A stretch of DNA of 64,000 bases, taken from assembly GCF_014131735.1 (NCBI RefSeq), contig NZ_CP039121.1, forward strand, positions 1,116,001 through 1,180,000. The letters are read 5' to 3'. Source of the stretch: Lactiplantibacillus plantarum. GTDB taxonomy: Bacteria; Bacillota; Bacilli; Lactobacillales; Lactobacillaceae. Under the pieces are notes generated by a model. That model searched no databases. It had not been told where the DNA came from and worked only from the letters and a program-made list of their open reading frames with translations. Numbering within the stretch: position 1 is the stretch's first letter; each line of letters opens with the position of its first letter. The position numbers and the translations under genes are program-made. This document shows positions 30,488-40,503 of the stretch, one piece after another.

Positions 30488-31183
30488 ATGCTAAAAAAGC
30501 TGATTGAAAATATTATATATAAATTAAAAGGGTCGAAGTATTTAATTGATAAGGATATGACTCAGATACAGTTATTAAGTACGGTGATAATAAGAGGATT
30601 TATGATTATACGGGGAATGTTTTTAAGATTTCGTATTAAAGGATACGGTGTTATTTTTCGTGACAAAAAAGTAACGGTTATTTCGCCACAAAATATTATT
30701 ACGCATGGCACGTTAAATCTTGGCAGTGGCTCGTTTATTGATGCCAGGGTGAAGCATAATATTGAGCTTGGAAAGAATTTTACTTTGGGTAGAAATAGTA
30801 TGATTGAGGGATTTGGAGTGCTGCAAGATTTAGGTGTGGAATTGATTGTTGGAGATAATGTAGGTATTTCTGCGAATTCAATGCTTTCGATTCGTGGGTC
30901 AGTTTGCATAGGTAATGATGTTATTATTGGACCGTATTTTTCATTACATGCTGAAAACCATAACTTTAAGAATCAAAAAGAGATTATTAGGAATCAAGGT
31001 ACAAGTAGAAAAGGTGTAACGATTGAGGATAATGTTTGGATTGGAGCAAAGGTAACAATTCTTGATGGAGTTACGATACATACTGGGGCAGTAATTGCCG
31101 CGGGAGCAGTTGTAACGGATGATGTTCCAAAATTAAGTGTGGTGGGCGGAGTTCCTGCAAAAATTATTAAATATAGAAAATAA
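30488..31183 (+). CDS. Acyltransferase with left-handed beta-helix (hexapeptide repeat, maltose/galactoside O-acetyltransferase type)
   Basis: After an N-terminal helical part (~60 residues) the protein shows many hexapeptide turns ([59 protein letters not shown]). The [19 protein letters not shown] and [11 protein letters not shown] blocks are typical of acetyl-CoA-dependent O-acetyltransferases. The His in HAENH is the likely catalytic residue. It starts 2 bases after the upstream gene and presumably acetylates a capsule sugar. Confidence 0.87.
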   Translation: MLKKLIENIIYKLKGSKYLIDKDMTQIQLLSTVIIRGFMIIRGMFLRFRIKGYGVIFRDKKVTVISPQNIITHGTLNLGSGSFIDARVKHNIELGKNFTLGRNSMIEGFGVLQDLGVELIVGDNVGISANSMLSIRGSVCIGNDVIIGPYFSLHAENHNFKNQKEIIRNQGTSRKGVTIEDNVWIGAKVTILDGVTIHTGAVIAAGAVVTDDVPKLSVVGGVPAKIIKYRK

Positions 31184-31201
31184 GGAGTGAAATTTTTAAT
31201 T

Positions 31202-32005
31202 ATGACATCAATTCAAAAAATTGAATTAATGGCGCTTAAGGAATTTAGAGAGGTAGCACATGAGCATAATATTTCTTTTTTTCTACGTGGTGGTTCAGTA
31301 ATGGGAGCCGTAAAATATGGTGGATTTATCCCTTGGGATGATGATATGGATATTGCAGTTCCTAGGGATGATTATGAAAAGCTTTTGAAAGTTTTCTCAG
31401 AAGAGTGGTCTCAAAATTTTTGGATTGCAAGTTATACTTATGGTGACCAAATTCATGCATATTTTCCAAGACTTTTAATCAAAGAAGATTTACGCATTAA
31501 GGAAGGATTACCTAAAAATAATCATTTAGGTTTTTCAATAATTGATATTTTACCATTAGATAATGTACCGAATACTTGGATTGGTAGAAAAATTTTCAAA
31601 TATCGGGTTGGTATACTTCGTGCTTTGGGAGCTGTTTGGACCGTAGATATTAAGGATACAATAATGATTCACTCGAGTTTTCGACAGAGGGCTATCAAGA
31701 TGATTAAGTGGACAGGAATTCAGAAATTCTACACGCAAAATCAAGTTTACGATAAGTTAGATAAAATTTATCGTAAAAATTGGGGTAGAACTGCATGGAA
31801 AGGAACTATAACGGGTTCATTATTTGATAAAGAACTTTTCCCACAAAAGGTATGGGGAAAAGGGAAAGTAGTCAATTTCGAAGATACACAATTTCGTATT
31901 CCTGAACAGTATGACAAGTATTTAAAACAATTATATGGAAATAATTATGCGTCTGAAGAACCAGCCTACAAAAAAAGTCATTTAAAGGATAAAAGGATAC
32001 AGTAA
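31202..32005 (+). CDS. LicD family protein (phosphotransferase of capsule or teichoic acid)
   Basis: The hallmark FFLRGGSVMGAVKYGGFIPW followed by DDDMDIAVPRDDYEKL is present at residues ~25-60. LicD proteins, nucleotidyltransferase-like, move phosphocholine or other phospho groups from CDP-type donors to glycans, so this capsule may carry a phospho-linked substituent; no cytidylyltransferase is seen in the window. AAGGAG lies 14 bases upstream of ATG 31202; an in-frame GTG at 31187 overlaps that site. The last base of its stop is shared with the next ATG. Confidence 0.87.
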   Translation: MTSIQKIELMALKEFREVAHEHNISFFLRGGSVMGAVKYGGFIPWDDDMDIAVPRDDYEKLLKVFSEEWSQNFWIASYTYGDQIHAYFPRLLIKEDLRIKEGLPKNNHLGFSIIDILPLDNVPNTWIGRKIFKYRVGILRALGAVWTVDIKDTIMIHSSFRQRAIKMIKWTGIQKFYTQNQVYDKLDKIYRKNWGRTAWKGTITGSLFDKELFPQKVWGKGKVVNFEDTQFRIPEQYDKYLKQLYGNNYASEEPAYKKSHLKDKRIQ

Positions 32006-32886
32006 TGACAATTTTTATAATATTACATTATATGGCAATTGATTCAACCCTCAACGCAGTAAATCATATTTTGAACGATCTTTATGGAAGCAAGCGGATA
32101 ATTATTGTTGATAATCATTCCCCAAATGAATCCGGGAAAAAACTGTTTTCGCATTTTGCTAATATTGATTGTGTAGATGTACTCTTAAATAAGGAAAATT
32201 TTGGTTTCGCACGAGGATGTAATGTTGGATATGAATTTGCACATAGATATAATGCTGACTTTTATGTTTTATTGAATAATGATATAGAATTTACTAACAA
32301 AAAATTTATTCAGCAGATACAACAGTCTTTTACAGATGAATATTTTGATGTCTTAGGCCCAGATATTTTAGTCCCAGAAACGGGTGTGCACCAAAATCCT
32401 AAAAAATATGGTATTTACACTTATGATCAAGTCTTAAGTATAAATAGAAAAAATAAAAAATTATTAAATCAAAGTAAATTTAAATTTGCCCTTAGAGCAA
32501 GCTTAAAGAATATATTATTACTTCGATCTTTAAAGGTTAAATTAGACAGTAGAAAATCAAACGTGAACCTACAACCTGCAACAAATGTTGTTTTGCATGG
32601 TTCAATTTTGGTTTTCTCAAAAGGGTTTATTGATCATGTTAAGTTTCCATTTGATGAAAATACGTTTTTTTATTTTGAAACTGAAATTATGAGCTTGAAT
32701 TTAAAAAAACGGCATTTAATATCGAAATTTGATCCTTCAATCTGCGTATTGCATCATCAAAATACTGCTACACGTGAAACCTTTAATAATGTGATTAGTA
32801 GACAAAAATTCCAATTAGACAATATGGTAAATTCAACAGAGGTTTATTTAAAGTTAGTAAGGAATCAGAGTAAGGAGAAAAAGTAA
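32005..32886 (+). CDS. Glycosyltransferase family 2 (rhamnosyltransferase-like)
   Basis: The 293-residue GT-A protein shows VDNHSPNESG, NFGFARGCNVGYEFA and VLLNNDIEF, the pattern of WbbL/RfbF-like rhamnosyltransferases. A mid-region NVVLHGSILVFSKGF and a C-terminal HHQNTATRE segment follow. With rfbACBD in the same operon, dTDP-rhamnose is a likely donor. It overlaps the LicD gene by one base. Confidence 0.83.
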   Translation: MTIFIILHYMAIDSTLNAVNHILNDLYGSKRIIIVDNHSPNESGKKLFSHFANIDCVDVLLNKENFGFARGCNVGYEFAHRYNADFYVLLNNDIEFTNKKFIQQIQQSFTDEYFDVLGPDILVPETGVHQNPKKYGIYTYDQVLSINRKNKKLLNQSKFKFALRASLKNILLLRSLKVKLDSRKSNVNLQPATNVVLHGSILVFSKGFIDHVKFPFDENTFFYFETEIMSLNLKKRHLISKFDPSICVLHHQNTATRETFNNVISRQKFQLDNMVNSTEVYLKLVRNQSKEKK

Positions 32887-32892
32887 ATTCCT

Positions 32893-33906
32893 ATGGACTT
32901 CGAAAATTTAGTGACAAAGGTCGTAGTTGTTACTTACGGAGAAAGATGGCCTTTGCTGAAAAAAACGTTAGATTCGATTATGAAACATAAGCGAATAGAT
33001 GAAGTGATTATTGTACAAAATGGGTTGGAATATGATTTGCAATCTAAAATTAGCTCTTTTCCAAAACTGAAACTTATAATAAATGAAAAGAATGAAGGAT
33101 CTGCAGGCGGGTTTTATGTCGGATTGAAATATTTGAAAAATAAATCGGAGCATAATTTTAATGTCTTAATTATGGACGATGATAATATTATAGATGACAA
33201 TGCTTTCAAAGCACTAAATTGTGCGGAACATTTATATTCTTATGAGAACAAGCATATCTGGTCATTGTTTAGACCTGAAGTTCAAAGTGATTTGGCATTC
33301 TCGGAAGAATTTGAAAAGACCATTGACTCTATCTTCAACACAATTAATGGATTTACATTACTACATGTTTTGTTTAAAAACTACAAAATGATTCCGCGAA
33401 AATATGCTGAAGTGAATCGTTTGATAACTGCTCCATACTCCGGGTTGATATTTCCAGTAAAACTGCTTGATGAGGTGGGGTTACCCAATAAGGATTTTTA
33501 CTTGTATTCTGATGATATAGATTTCACTTTGAGGATTACGAGAAATGGTTATCAAATTTACCAATATAAAGAGGCAAAGTCATATGATCAGGGCATAGCA
33601 TGGCAAGAAATTAATTCCATAAAAAAAACCAATAGGGGCGCATTTTTTACAACTGATGAGATATATAGGCCATTATATACTTACAGAAATGAACTTTATA
33701 TTAGTTATATAGAATTAAAAAGTAATAACTTGATATTTTGGATGAATTATTATTTCTTACAGCTTTGGATGTTCATTGATTACATGCCTAAAAATATCAA
33801 TGGAATTAAGAAGTTTTTATTGCTAAAAAAAGCGATGAGACAGGGAGTTAAAGGTGTTTTGGGTAAAGCACAGTGGATAGAAAAAACTCGAAGGGAGGGA
33901 AAATAG
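32893..33906 (+). CDS. Glycosyltransferase family 2 (GlfT-like)
   Basis: The 337-residue protein has EKNEGSAGGFYVGLKYL and LIMDDDNIID, with YLYSDDIDFTLRITRNGY later. This is the arrangement of GlfT-like galactofuranosyl- or rhamnosyltransferases with a Asp-Asp-Asp metal site. It resembles the two cps3 transferases at 51183 and 52125 in motif layout, which sit close to glf. UDP-Galf from either glf copy could be its donor. The next gene starts on its stop codon. Confidence 0.82.
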   Translation: MDFENLVTKVVVVTYGERWPLLKKTLDSIMKHKRIDEVIIVQNGLEYDLQSKISSFPKLKLIINEKNEGSAGGFYVGLKYLKNKSEHNFNVLIMDDDNIIDDNAFKALNCAEHLYSYENKHIWSLFRPEVQSDLAFSEEFEKTIDSIFNTINGFTLLHVLFKNYKMIPRKYAEVNRLITAPYSGLIFPVKLLDEVGLPNKDFYLYSDDIDFTLRITRNGYQIYQYKEAKSYDQGIAWQEINSIKKTNRGAFFTTDEIYRPLYTYRNELYISYIELKSNNLIFWMNYYFLQLWMFIDYMPKNINGIKKFLLLKKAMRQGVKGVLGKAQWIEKTRREGK

Positions 33907-34976
33907 TGCTAATACATTTTGTTTTGCGCTTTCATGATGATACGCCTTCTGGTGGGAGAAAAATTCTATATGAATATGCCAATTATCTTGCAGAGAGGGG
34001 GCATCAGATATGTATTACATTTGTTGCCGATACGCCATTTCGTGCGAGAAAATGGAATCAATTGGCAACAATAAAACATTTTCGGACATTTTTGTTAAGG
34101 AAAAAGTTTCAAAATCATATAGATTGGTTCAAATTAAATAAAACTATCAAAGTAAATTATTGTTTTTCAACGAAGAAAATATCAAAAAGGGCAAATGAGA
34201 TTCTCTTAGCGTTCGATTACGGAATTGCCTTGAGCTTGGGAGAACAACTTGATGATTTTACGCACTGCTTTTATTTAATTCAGCATGATGAAAAAGTTTA
34301 CTATGATAAAAAGATTGTCCGTCAAGCCTGGAAGCTTCCTTATAAAAAAATAGTTATAAGTACATGGCTTTATAACAAGGTGAAAAAATACGATTCTAAT
34401 GTGTACTTGGTTCGTAATTATGTAGATACAAATGATTTTTTTGTTACGGTTCCTATTGAAAGCAGAAGCCATATTGTGAGCTTAATTCAACATCCAAATC
34501 CATCTAAAGGAACAATAGTTGGTATTGAAGCACTAAAAATTGTAAAAAAAAATATCCCTGATCTTCAAGTAATTATGTTTGGAACCCATAAGCCTCTATA
34601 CCAACTACCAAATTATTATACTTATTATGAAAATGTAAATGAGGATACATTGAGAAATCTTATATATAACAGGTCGTCAATCTATATATTAACAAGTTAT
34701 CTTGAAGGATGGGGTTTAACAGCAACTGAAGCCATGGCGTGTGGAGCAGCTTTAGTATCCACTAAAAATGGGGGAGTAGATGATTTCGGTATACATGAAC
34801 AAACAGCACTATTGAGTCGCCCCGGTGATGTTGAAGCTTTGGCTCGAAATATTGTGACACTTCTTAAAAATGACTCTAAACGTATTAGAATGGGGTACGC
34901 TGGTGAAAGTAAGGTTTCGAAGTTTACATTTGAAAAAAGTGCCAAATTATTTGAAGAAATTTTGTTGAAAGAATAA
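33906..34976 (+). CDS. Glycosyltransferase family 4-like (WsaF/rhamnosyl type)
   Basis: Opening motif SGGRKILYEYANYLAERGH is typical of GT-B enzymes such as WsaF-type rhamnosyltransferases; the donor domain holds SLIQHPNPSKGT, VIMFGTHKPLY and SYLEGWGLTATEAMACGAA with the E-x7-E pair. I place the start at GTG 33906, with GGGAGGG a few bases upstream, so it overlaps the previous stop by one base; a longer frame from 33873 is unlikely. About 356 residues. Confidence 0.83.
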   Translation: MLIHFVLRFHDDTPSGGRKILYEYANYLAERGHQICITFVADTPFRARKWNQLATIKHFRTFLLRKKFQNHIDWFKLNKTIKVNYCFSTKKISKRANEILLAFDYGIALSLGEQLDDFTHCFYLIQHDEKVYYDKKIVRQAWKLPYKKIVISTWLYNKVKKYDSNVYLVRNYVDTNDFFVTVPIESRSHIVSLIQHPNPSKGTIVGIEALKIVKKNIPDLQVIMFGTHKPLYQLPNYYTYYENVNEDTLRNLIYNRSSIYILTSYLEGWGLTATEAMACGAALVSTKNGGVDDFGIHEQTALLSRPGDVEALARNIVTLLKNDSKRIRMGYAGESKVSKFTFEKSAKLFEEILLKE

Positions 34977-35002
34977 CTCAAGAATTTGAGGAAACTTATA
35001 TT

Positions 35003-36259
35003 ATGAAGAAGTTTATTAGTTTTGTGTTAACTATTCTGATATTAATACAAATGGTGCCAAGTGTGATTGCAAGATTATCAGATATGATCGGGATAAATGA
35101 ACAGTTAGCTGGTTATTTTATTAAACTATTATTTGTGTTTGTTTTAATTATTTTTTTTATAATTTCTGCAGCTGCATATTCCAATGAATTTACTTTAAAT
35201 AACTTGAAAATTAGTGTATCAGGTTTTCTATATTTTATTGTGCTGATTATTGTTTTGGTAATTACATCTAGAATCAATTCACAACCCGTTTCGTGGCGTA
35301 TGTCAGGATACTTCATTTTAATTGTTGTTATGGCATTGTCGATTTTTAAGTATAACAGGTTTACATTGTCGTTGTCTGCGATGTATTGGGGGATCGTCGT
35401 GTATACAGTTCCTAATGCTCTTCTGGGAATTGTTCAATACATAACGGGCCAATCGATTGTGCCAATTGTAAATCAAAATGGTGATGCATCTGTTGCAAGT
35501 ACACAATTAAATGATGTTTCTTCTCTGGGAATTCTCGGTAGTAATGGTGGTTATCGTGCATTTGGACTATTTGATAGCGGAATGACACTTGGTCTATTTC
35601 TATTATTAGGGTTAGCAGTGTTGTTTTTTGGCAAGTTGAAAATTAATAGATATGCTAAGCTTCCTCTAGGAACATTATTTATTATTGCACTTATTATGAC
35701 TCTGACTCGAAACATATATTTTTTGTTTGTATTGTTAATGTTTCTTCGTTTTGTTAATAGTAACAAGATGAAAAATATTCTTTTTATTGTTGGTATTATA
35801 ATGCAAGCAGTTACAGTCGAGATAGCCAATGTGTTAAACACACTTACTTTTTTTCAAAGTGCTTTTTTTGGAACTCTACGTGCGAGATTTAGAGGTTTGA
35901 TATTTTTCGAGAATTATTATCAGCAAAATATAGTTTCGTATCTTTTTGGAAAAGGGTATCAATATGACGCGATAGTGAAGAGCTTTACTGAGAATACTGT
36001 GGATAACCAAATGCTTGCTACCTTTTTGGATATCGGCATTATTGGTTTGGTAGTTGTGTATTTATACTTCTGGAAATCTATGCGGTCTATGTATCAGCCA
36101 GTGTCTCTGGTACTGCAAAATATGTTAGTGATTTTTTCATTTTTTGGAATTGCTAATAATCATATTGTGTTTTTTTCAGGAATCCTACTGCTAATGCTAT
36201 TAAGTAAAGATTCGCAATTTTTGAAAGTAGAAAAGATAAAGAGAAAAACTAATGGATAA
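35003..36259 (+). CDS. wzy: O-antigen/capsule polymerase (Wzy)
   Basis: The 418-residue protein has about eleven hydrophobic segments and an external loop near residues 150-200 (GQSIVPIVNQNGDAS). NGGYRAFGLFDSGMTLGLFL and TLTRNIYFLFVLLMF are similar to Wzy/O-antigen ligase family motifs. It should join repeat units on the outer membrane face. Place in the operon, between transferases and the flippase, is typical. It overlaps the following gene by 8 bases. Confidence 0.83.
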   Translation: MKKFISFVLTILILIQMVPSVIARLSDMIGINEQLAGYFIKLLFVFVLIIFFIISAAAYSNEFTLNNLKISVSGFLYFIVLIIVLVITSRINSQPVSWRMSGYFILIVVMALSIFKYNRFTLSLSAMYWGIVVYTVPNALLGIVQYITGQSIVPIVNQNGDASVASTQLNDVSSLGILGSNGGYRAFGLFDSGMTLGLFLLLGLAVLFFGKLKINRYAKLPLGTLFIIALIMTLTRNIYFLFVLLMFLRFVNSNKMKNILFIVGIIMQAVTVEIANVLNTLTFFQSAFFGTLRARFRGLIFFENYYQQNIVSYLFGKGYQYDAIVKSFTENTVDNQMLATFLDIGIIGLVVVYLYFWKSMRSMYQPVSLVLQNMLVIFSFFGIANNHIVFFSGILLLMLLSKDSQFLKVEKIKRKTNG

Positions 36260-37166
36260 CACACTAAAAGTAACTATAATTGTTCCGATTTATAATGTGG
36301 AAGGATATATCCGTCAATCAATTGAGAGTATTATAAAACAAAAGTATACAAATTTTGAGGCAATATTGGTTGACGACGGTTCAACTGACATGTCTTATCA
36401 GTTAGCAAAAAGATATACTCAGGATGACGATAGATTTATTTTAATCCAAACGGCTAATTTTGGACAATCACATGCAAGAAATGTTGGATTAAAAAAAGCT
36501 ACTGGAGATTTAATTGCATTTCTGGATCCAGATGATATTTACGATCCGTTATTTTTATATGATGCTGTTTTAAGATTTGATGATGATACAGACCTGATAT
36601 CATATTTATTTCCGAAACAAAAAAAACGTTTAAGCGGTGGAGATGTTTCGATTGATTCTTTTATTTCTGAGATGTTTTTGGGTAGAATAGGTACGGTGGT
36701 CTGGAATAAAGTCTTTCGCAGAAAGACTTTATGTGGAGTTTTTTTTCCTGAAGGGGAAGTTCATGAAGAAATTCTTTTCTTTATGCATGCATTTCAAAAT
36801 ATAATAAAATGTAAAATAATTGATGAGGATAGATACTTTTATCGTGAAAATCGAGATGGAAATACGAATATGACCTTTGATGAAGGAAGAATTAAATTGG
36901 TGAATCATCAATTGGACTTTATTGAGTGGGCTCATAAAGAGGGGTACAGTAAAGCTTATTCGGCAATGATCGTTAATGTTCTAATATTCTTAATGAACTA
37001 TATTCGTCAAGTATCTATGTTAAGGAAAATAGAATATAAAAATTATGCGGTACAAGTGTTCAATGATGTCTTTTTACGTAAATTCAGATTGTCTATGGTG
37101 TTTGAACATGGGCAGGCTAGTCTTGCTATAATATATTTTCGAATTCGATTGATGTTGGAATACTGA
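36252..37166 (+). CDS. Glycosyltransferase family 2
   Basis: Standard GT-A start VTIIVPIYNVEGYIRQSIES with ILVDDGSTDMS and AFLDPDDIYDPL; GTVVWNKVFRRKTL follows near residue 140. 304 residues, cytoplasmic side of the membrane. Last transferase of the cps2 operon. The sugar is not predictable. Confidence 0.87.
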   Translation: MDNTLKVTIIVPIYNVEGYIRQSIESIIKQKYTNFEAILVDDGSTDMSYQLAKRYTQDDDRFILIQTANFGQSHARNVGLKKATGDLIAFLDPDDIYDPLFLYDAVLRFDDDTDLISYLFPKQKKRLSGGDVSIDSFISEMFLGRIGTVVWNKVFRRKTLCGVFFPEGEVHEEILFFMHAFQNIIKCKIIDEDRYFYRENRDGNTNMTFDEGRIKLVNHQLDFIEWAHKEGYSKAYSAMIVNVLIFLMNYIRQVSMLRKIEYKNYAVQVFNDVFLRKFRLSMVFEHGQASLAIIYFRIRLMLEY

Positions 37167-37177
37167 GGAGGTAAAAA

Positions 37178-38710
37178 GTGAAGAACAGAAGAAAAGCATC
37201 AGTAATTAATTCAACTGTAGCGATAATTGGACAATTCTTAAGCCTGCTTTTTTCATTTGTTTCTCGTACCATTTTTATTAGGGTATTGGGAGAGCAATAT
37301 TTAGGATTAAATGGATTATTCACAAATCTTTTGAATATATTGTCATTTGCAGAACTGGGAATAGGTTCAGCAATTGTATTTTCTATGTACAGACCCTTAA
37401 GCGAACATGACATACCACAAATTAAAGCGTTAATGTTTCTTTATAAAAGGTGTTACCATATTATTGCCCTAATATTAATGTTTGGTGGCGCGGTTATATT
37501 AATATTTCTACCATACTTAATCGCTGGAAAGTACGATGTCGGAAATATTTATATTGCTTTTCTTTTATATTTATTGAACTCGGTGTTATCTTATTTCTGG
37601 AGTTATAAAAGATCCATTTTTGTTGCAAATCAGGAAGGGTATATCAATTCTTTCAATCAGCTTATTTTCAATGTGGTGATGCAATCTATACAGATAATTT
37701 TCTTAGTTATGTATAAGTCTTATTATGTATATTTAGTCATACAGATCGTCTTTACTGTTTTAAGTAATTGGCAGATTTCAAAATTGGCTAATAAGAGATA
37801 TCCATATCTCAAAGAACGAGTAACCGAACGTGTTGAAAAGAAAACATTAAGCTATTTAAAACGAAACGTTATAGGTATGATTTCTTCGAAGATAGGTGGA
37901 GTGGTTGTTTTTGGTACAGACAATCTTTTATTATCAGGATTTATTGGGTTGGCTGCAGTTGGAAAATATTCAAACTATACATTGATTATTAATGGTATTA
38001 CTACAGTAATTAATCAAGGCTTGAGTGCTGTTACAGCATCTATTGGAAACTTGCGCATTACTGGAACCAAGAAAAAGCAAGCAGAAATTTTCTTTCAATA
38101 TTCACAATTAGTAAATTATGTTGCTTTTTTTATATCTATAACTGCAGCATTATTTTTTCCTTCTTTTATTATTTTTTGGGTTGGTAAAAAATACATGCTT
38201 TCTCCAATACTTACGTACTTAATTATTTTTGGATTCTTTGTATCAAGTCTCAGATATTCCAATTTAAATTTTATGAATGCATATGGGACTTATTGGGAGA
38301 TGCGCTACAAGTCATTAGTTGAAGCTGGGACAAATTTTATCATTTCATTGTTTTTAATAAAATATACTAATTTAGGTATTGCTGCAGTAGTTTTAGGAAC
38401 TTTGTTATCTAATTTACTTGTTAATTCCTGGTGGGAACCATTGATTGTGTTTCGTGTAGCAATCGGCATAACTTTTAGAAAGTATATCAAATTTTATTTA
38501 GTAAGCCTAATATCAGGAGGGGGATTAATTGCACTATTGCAATTCAATTTGGATCTTACACGGATAAATATTGTTGAATCAGGATTAGTATCGATTACAG
38601 TTGGACTAATTGCATTATTGTTTTTTCATTATATTACAGTTTTGATTGCTTTTCCGAAAGATTACAACAGTTTACGTATTTCAAGTATTGTACATTTATT
38701 CAAGAGATAG
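37178..38710 (+). CDS. wzx: Wzx-type flippase / polysaccharide export protein
   Basis: 510 residues with 14 hydrophobic segments and the opening SVINSTVAIIGQFLSLLFSF followed by SRTIFIRVLGEQYLGLNGLF, as in polysaccharide-exporter flippases of capsule loci. It is unlike the cps1 flippase in sequence and length, so each has its own substrate. GAGGAGG precedes the GTG start. It is the last intact gene of cps2. No clear terminator is seen after it. Confidence 0.9.
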   Translation: MKNRRKASVINSTVAIIGQFLSLLFSFVSRTIFIRVLGEQYLGLNGLFTNLLNILSFAELGIGSAIVFSMYRPLSEHDIPQIKALMFLYKRCYHIIALILMFGGAVILIFLPYLIAGKYDVGNIYIAFLLYLLNSVLSYFWSYKRSIFVANQEGYINSFNQLIFNVVMQSIQIIFLVMYKSYYVYLVIQIVFTVLSNWQISKLANKRYPYLKERVTERVEKKTLSYLKRNVIGMISSKIGGVVVFGTDNLLLSGFIGLAAVGKYSNYTLIINGITTVINQGLSAVTASIGNLRITGTKKKQAEIFFQYSQLVNYVAFFISITAALFFPSFIIFWVGKKYMLSPILTYLIIFGFFVSSLRYSNLNFMNAYGTYWEMRYKSLVEAGTNFIISLFLIKYTNLGIAAVVLGTLLSNLLVNSWWEPLIVFRVAIGITFRKYIKFYLVSLISGGGLIALLQFNLDLTRINIVESGLVSITVGLIALLFFHYITVLIAFPKDYNSLRISSIVHLFKR

Positions 38711-40090
38711 AGTTGTATGCAGGCAGAAACCGTAATATCAGCACTATGTATGGTCCAAAATTACATAGGTAATATGTTGATTAGTAAGTAGTAAAATAGG
38801 GTATAATGTGAATTGTTTATAACGAATTTAATTGCTCTTCTGTGACGACTTGTCAGGTCAAGCGCAACGTTTTACCGAAGAAAATTTCACTTAGACTTTG
38901 CCATTCCCAAAGCTTGCATGATCGTTTGTTTAAATCTGTGACGAATACGATAATTTCTTGTCAATGAGGTCGTTTAAATCACTTCCTTTAAAGGAAACAT
39001 TCATAAATCAGACTGTTGTGGTTTTGTTAGTTCCACGTTGTTGTGGCGCGTGTGGATTTAAGGAAAATGGCAATTCTAAAGATTTTGATGACGTCTTGAT
39101 AATTGGCAAACTCGGTCCCACGATGGGATGTGAGCATATTGGCATGTGACGCTATTCAGCCAATCCATCATAGCTTGTGCGATGTTACTTACCCGTTCGG
39201 CTGGTAAATGTTGTGATTTACAGTTGACTAATGTTACCAATGCTTATAATGCGTCCTATTTTCAGTTGAAAGTGAACGTTCACGAATTGAAGGGACATTG
39301 TCAAAACAGCCACGTAGTTCCCTGATGGCCCCTGTAACTTTATGCATTTTACCATGGTGTGTTAGTAGACGGCCAAGCCCATGGGCACCAAAATTTTTAT
39401 GCTTTTCAACAAGATTATTCAAAGTGATCCTACGAAAAATTGTGTTGTAGCTGATCTTCTAGTTACTATGTTCAAAATTAAAACATTCTGCGATTTGTTT
39501 TGGGGAGTAATACAATTAATGACAAACACCTGGATATCAAGTTGCGATAAAATTCGTGGTCGTCGACTATTCAAGCATTGAGTTCATAATTCAGTTGTGC
39601 GTTAACCACGGAATATCTAGAGTGAAACTAATCTCATGTGCTAGAATAACCAACGCGTTGGACAATGTCGTGATAAGACTATTTTAAAGTTAGTCTAACC
39701 AATAGGTATTCACAGTCAAGATGATATAGGCTCATGGTCTGAGCCTCTCTTGTAAGTATGTTATGGTAATTATAGTTCACAAGAACTCGGGTTGTGGATC
39801 TTTTTTTGATCATTTGTTGCACTTTAATTGTAAATTTTTCGTAGCAAAAGATCTAAATGTCATTTAATCACCATATTCAACAGTTATTTTGAGGACACTA
39901 TTGGCATAACTGTTAGTCACATCAAGATCCAGCTTCAATGATTTCACTCAGTATGCCAAACTGTAGAAAAAAGGCTCTGTGATATTTGGATGTTTGATAT
40001 AAATCTTCATGACCACAAAGGCATCGGTCGCACCTAGTACACTACGAAACTATCCCGACAAGACATACCTAATGTGCAAGACTATTACAA
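38711..40090. other. Low-coding degenerate region right of cps2
   Basis: About 1.4 kb with no supportable gene. A TATAAT at 38802-38807 with TTGATT 19 bases upstream is a weak promoter candidate. Short frames at 38958-39149 (+) and 39234-39422 (-) carry no motif that I know and no ribosome binding site. On the minus strand several stop-interrupted stretches look like former coding sequence, for example around 39580-39400 and 39970-39900, but I cannot name them. Confidence 0.4.
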
Positions 40091-40404
40091 ATGAATCAAA
40101 TTACCTTGAGTATCGCTTTAGATTACCAACCAGAAGAAAATCACCCAGCTCGTTGCATTAATCAGTTGCATTAAAATTTAAAAATAAGATATGATTACCA
40201 GTTTAATCGCCCGCGGGAATATAACCTTTTCGTCGTAAAACTGTCCCTTTTGGTGTATAACTAAATAAATCTCAAAAGGATTTCTGTAATGAAAATTGGG
40301 AATACCCCAAAGCTAAACAACGTACCTTGCTTTTGGTTCTGCTTCAGAAATCGGTCAGGCTTATAGCCAGCGTAAGAGCGATGTTGAACCGGTTTTGGAT
40401 AGAT
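40091..40404 (+). pseudogene. Remnant of an IS1182-family (DDE) transposase with a large internal deletion
   Basis: The reading starting at ATG 40091 gives MNQITLSIALDYQPEENHPARCINQL, close to the N terminus of IS1182-type transposases, then a stop. In another frame at ~40195-40265 RPREYNLFVVKLSLLVYN matches the following family block. From ~40335 to 40400 SEIGQAYSQRKSDVEPVL is the C-terminal block normally read as YAQRKIDVEPVFG. Only ~310 bases remain of a gene of ~1.6 kb. The 3' end of the remnant runs directly into a barnase-like toxin tail. Confidence 0.72.
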
Positions 40405-40503
40405 AGCAAAGGGCATGTATATTACACGAATAATCACTATGCTTCTTTTGTGAAAGTTAAATGGGGTAATAACAATGAAAAAAAATACGATTTCTTATGT
40501 TGA
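40396..40503 (+). pseudogene. C-terminal tail of a barnase-like ribonuclease toxin
   Basis: The frame TGG 40396 to TGA 40503 reads WIDSKGHVYYTNNHYASFVK then VKWGNNN. This lines up with the end of barnase-type RNases, where an I-Y-K-T-T-D-H-Y-x-T-F-x-K-I motif carries the catalytic His; here it is Y-Y-T-N-N-H-Y-A-S-F-V-K-V. The body of the toxin is missing, replaced by a transposase remnant. The tail overlaps the start of the barstar-like gene by 29 bases, the expected layout of a toxin and its immunity gene. Confidence 0.7.

Noticed and set aside
39234..39422. Minus-strand frame of 62 codons in the degenerate region
   Set aside because: Looks protein-like but is short, ends at a stop within further protein-like sequence and matches nothing I know; treated as part of a remnant.
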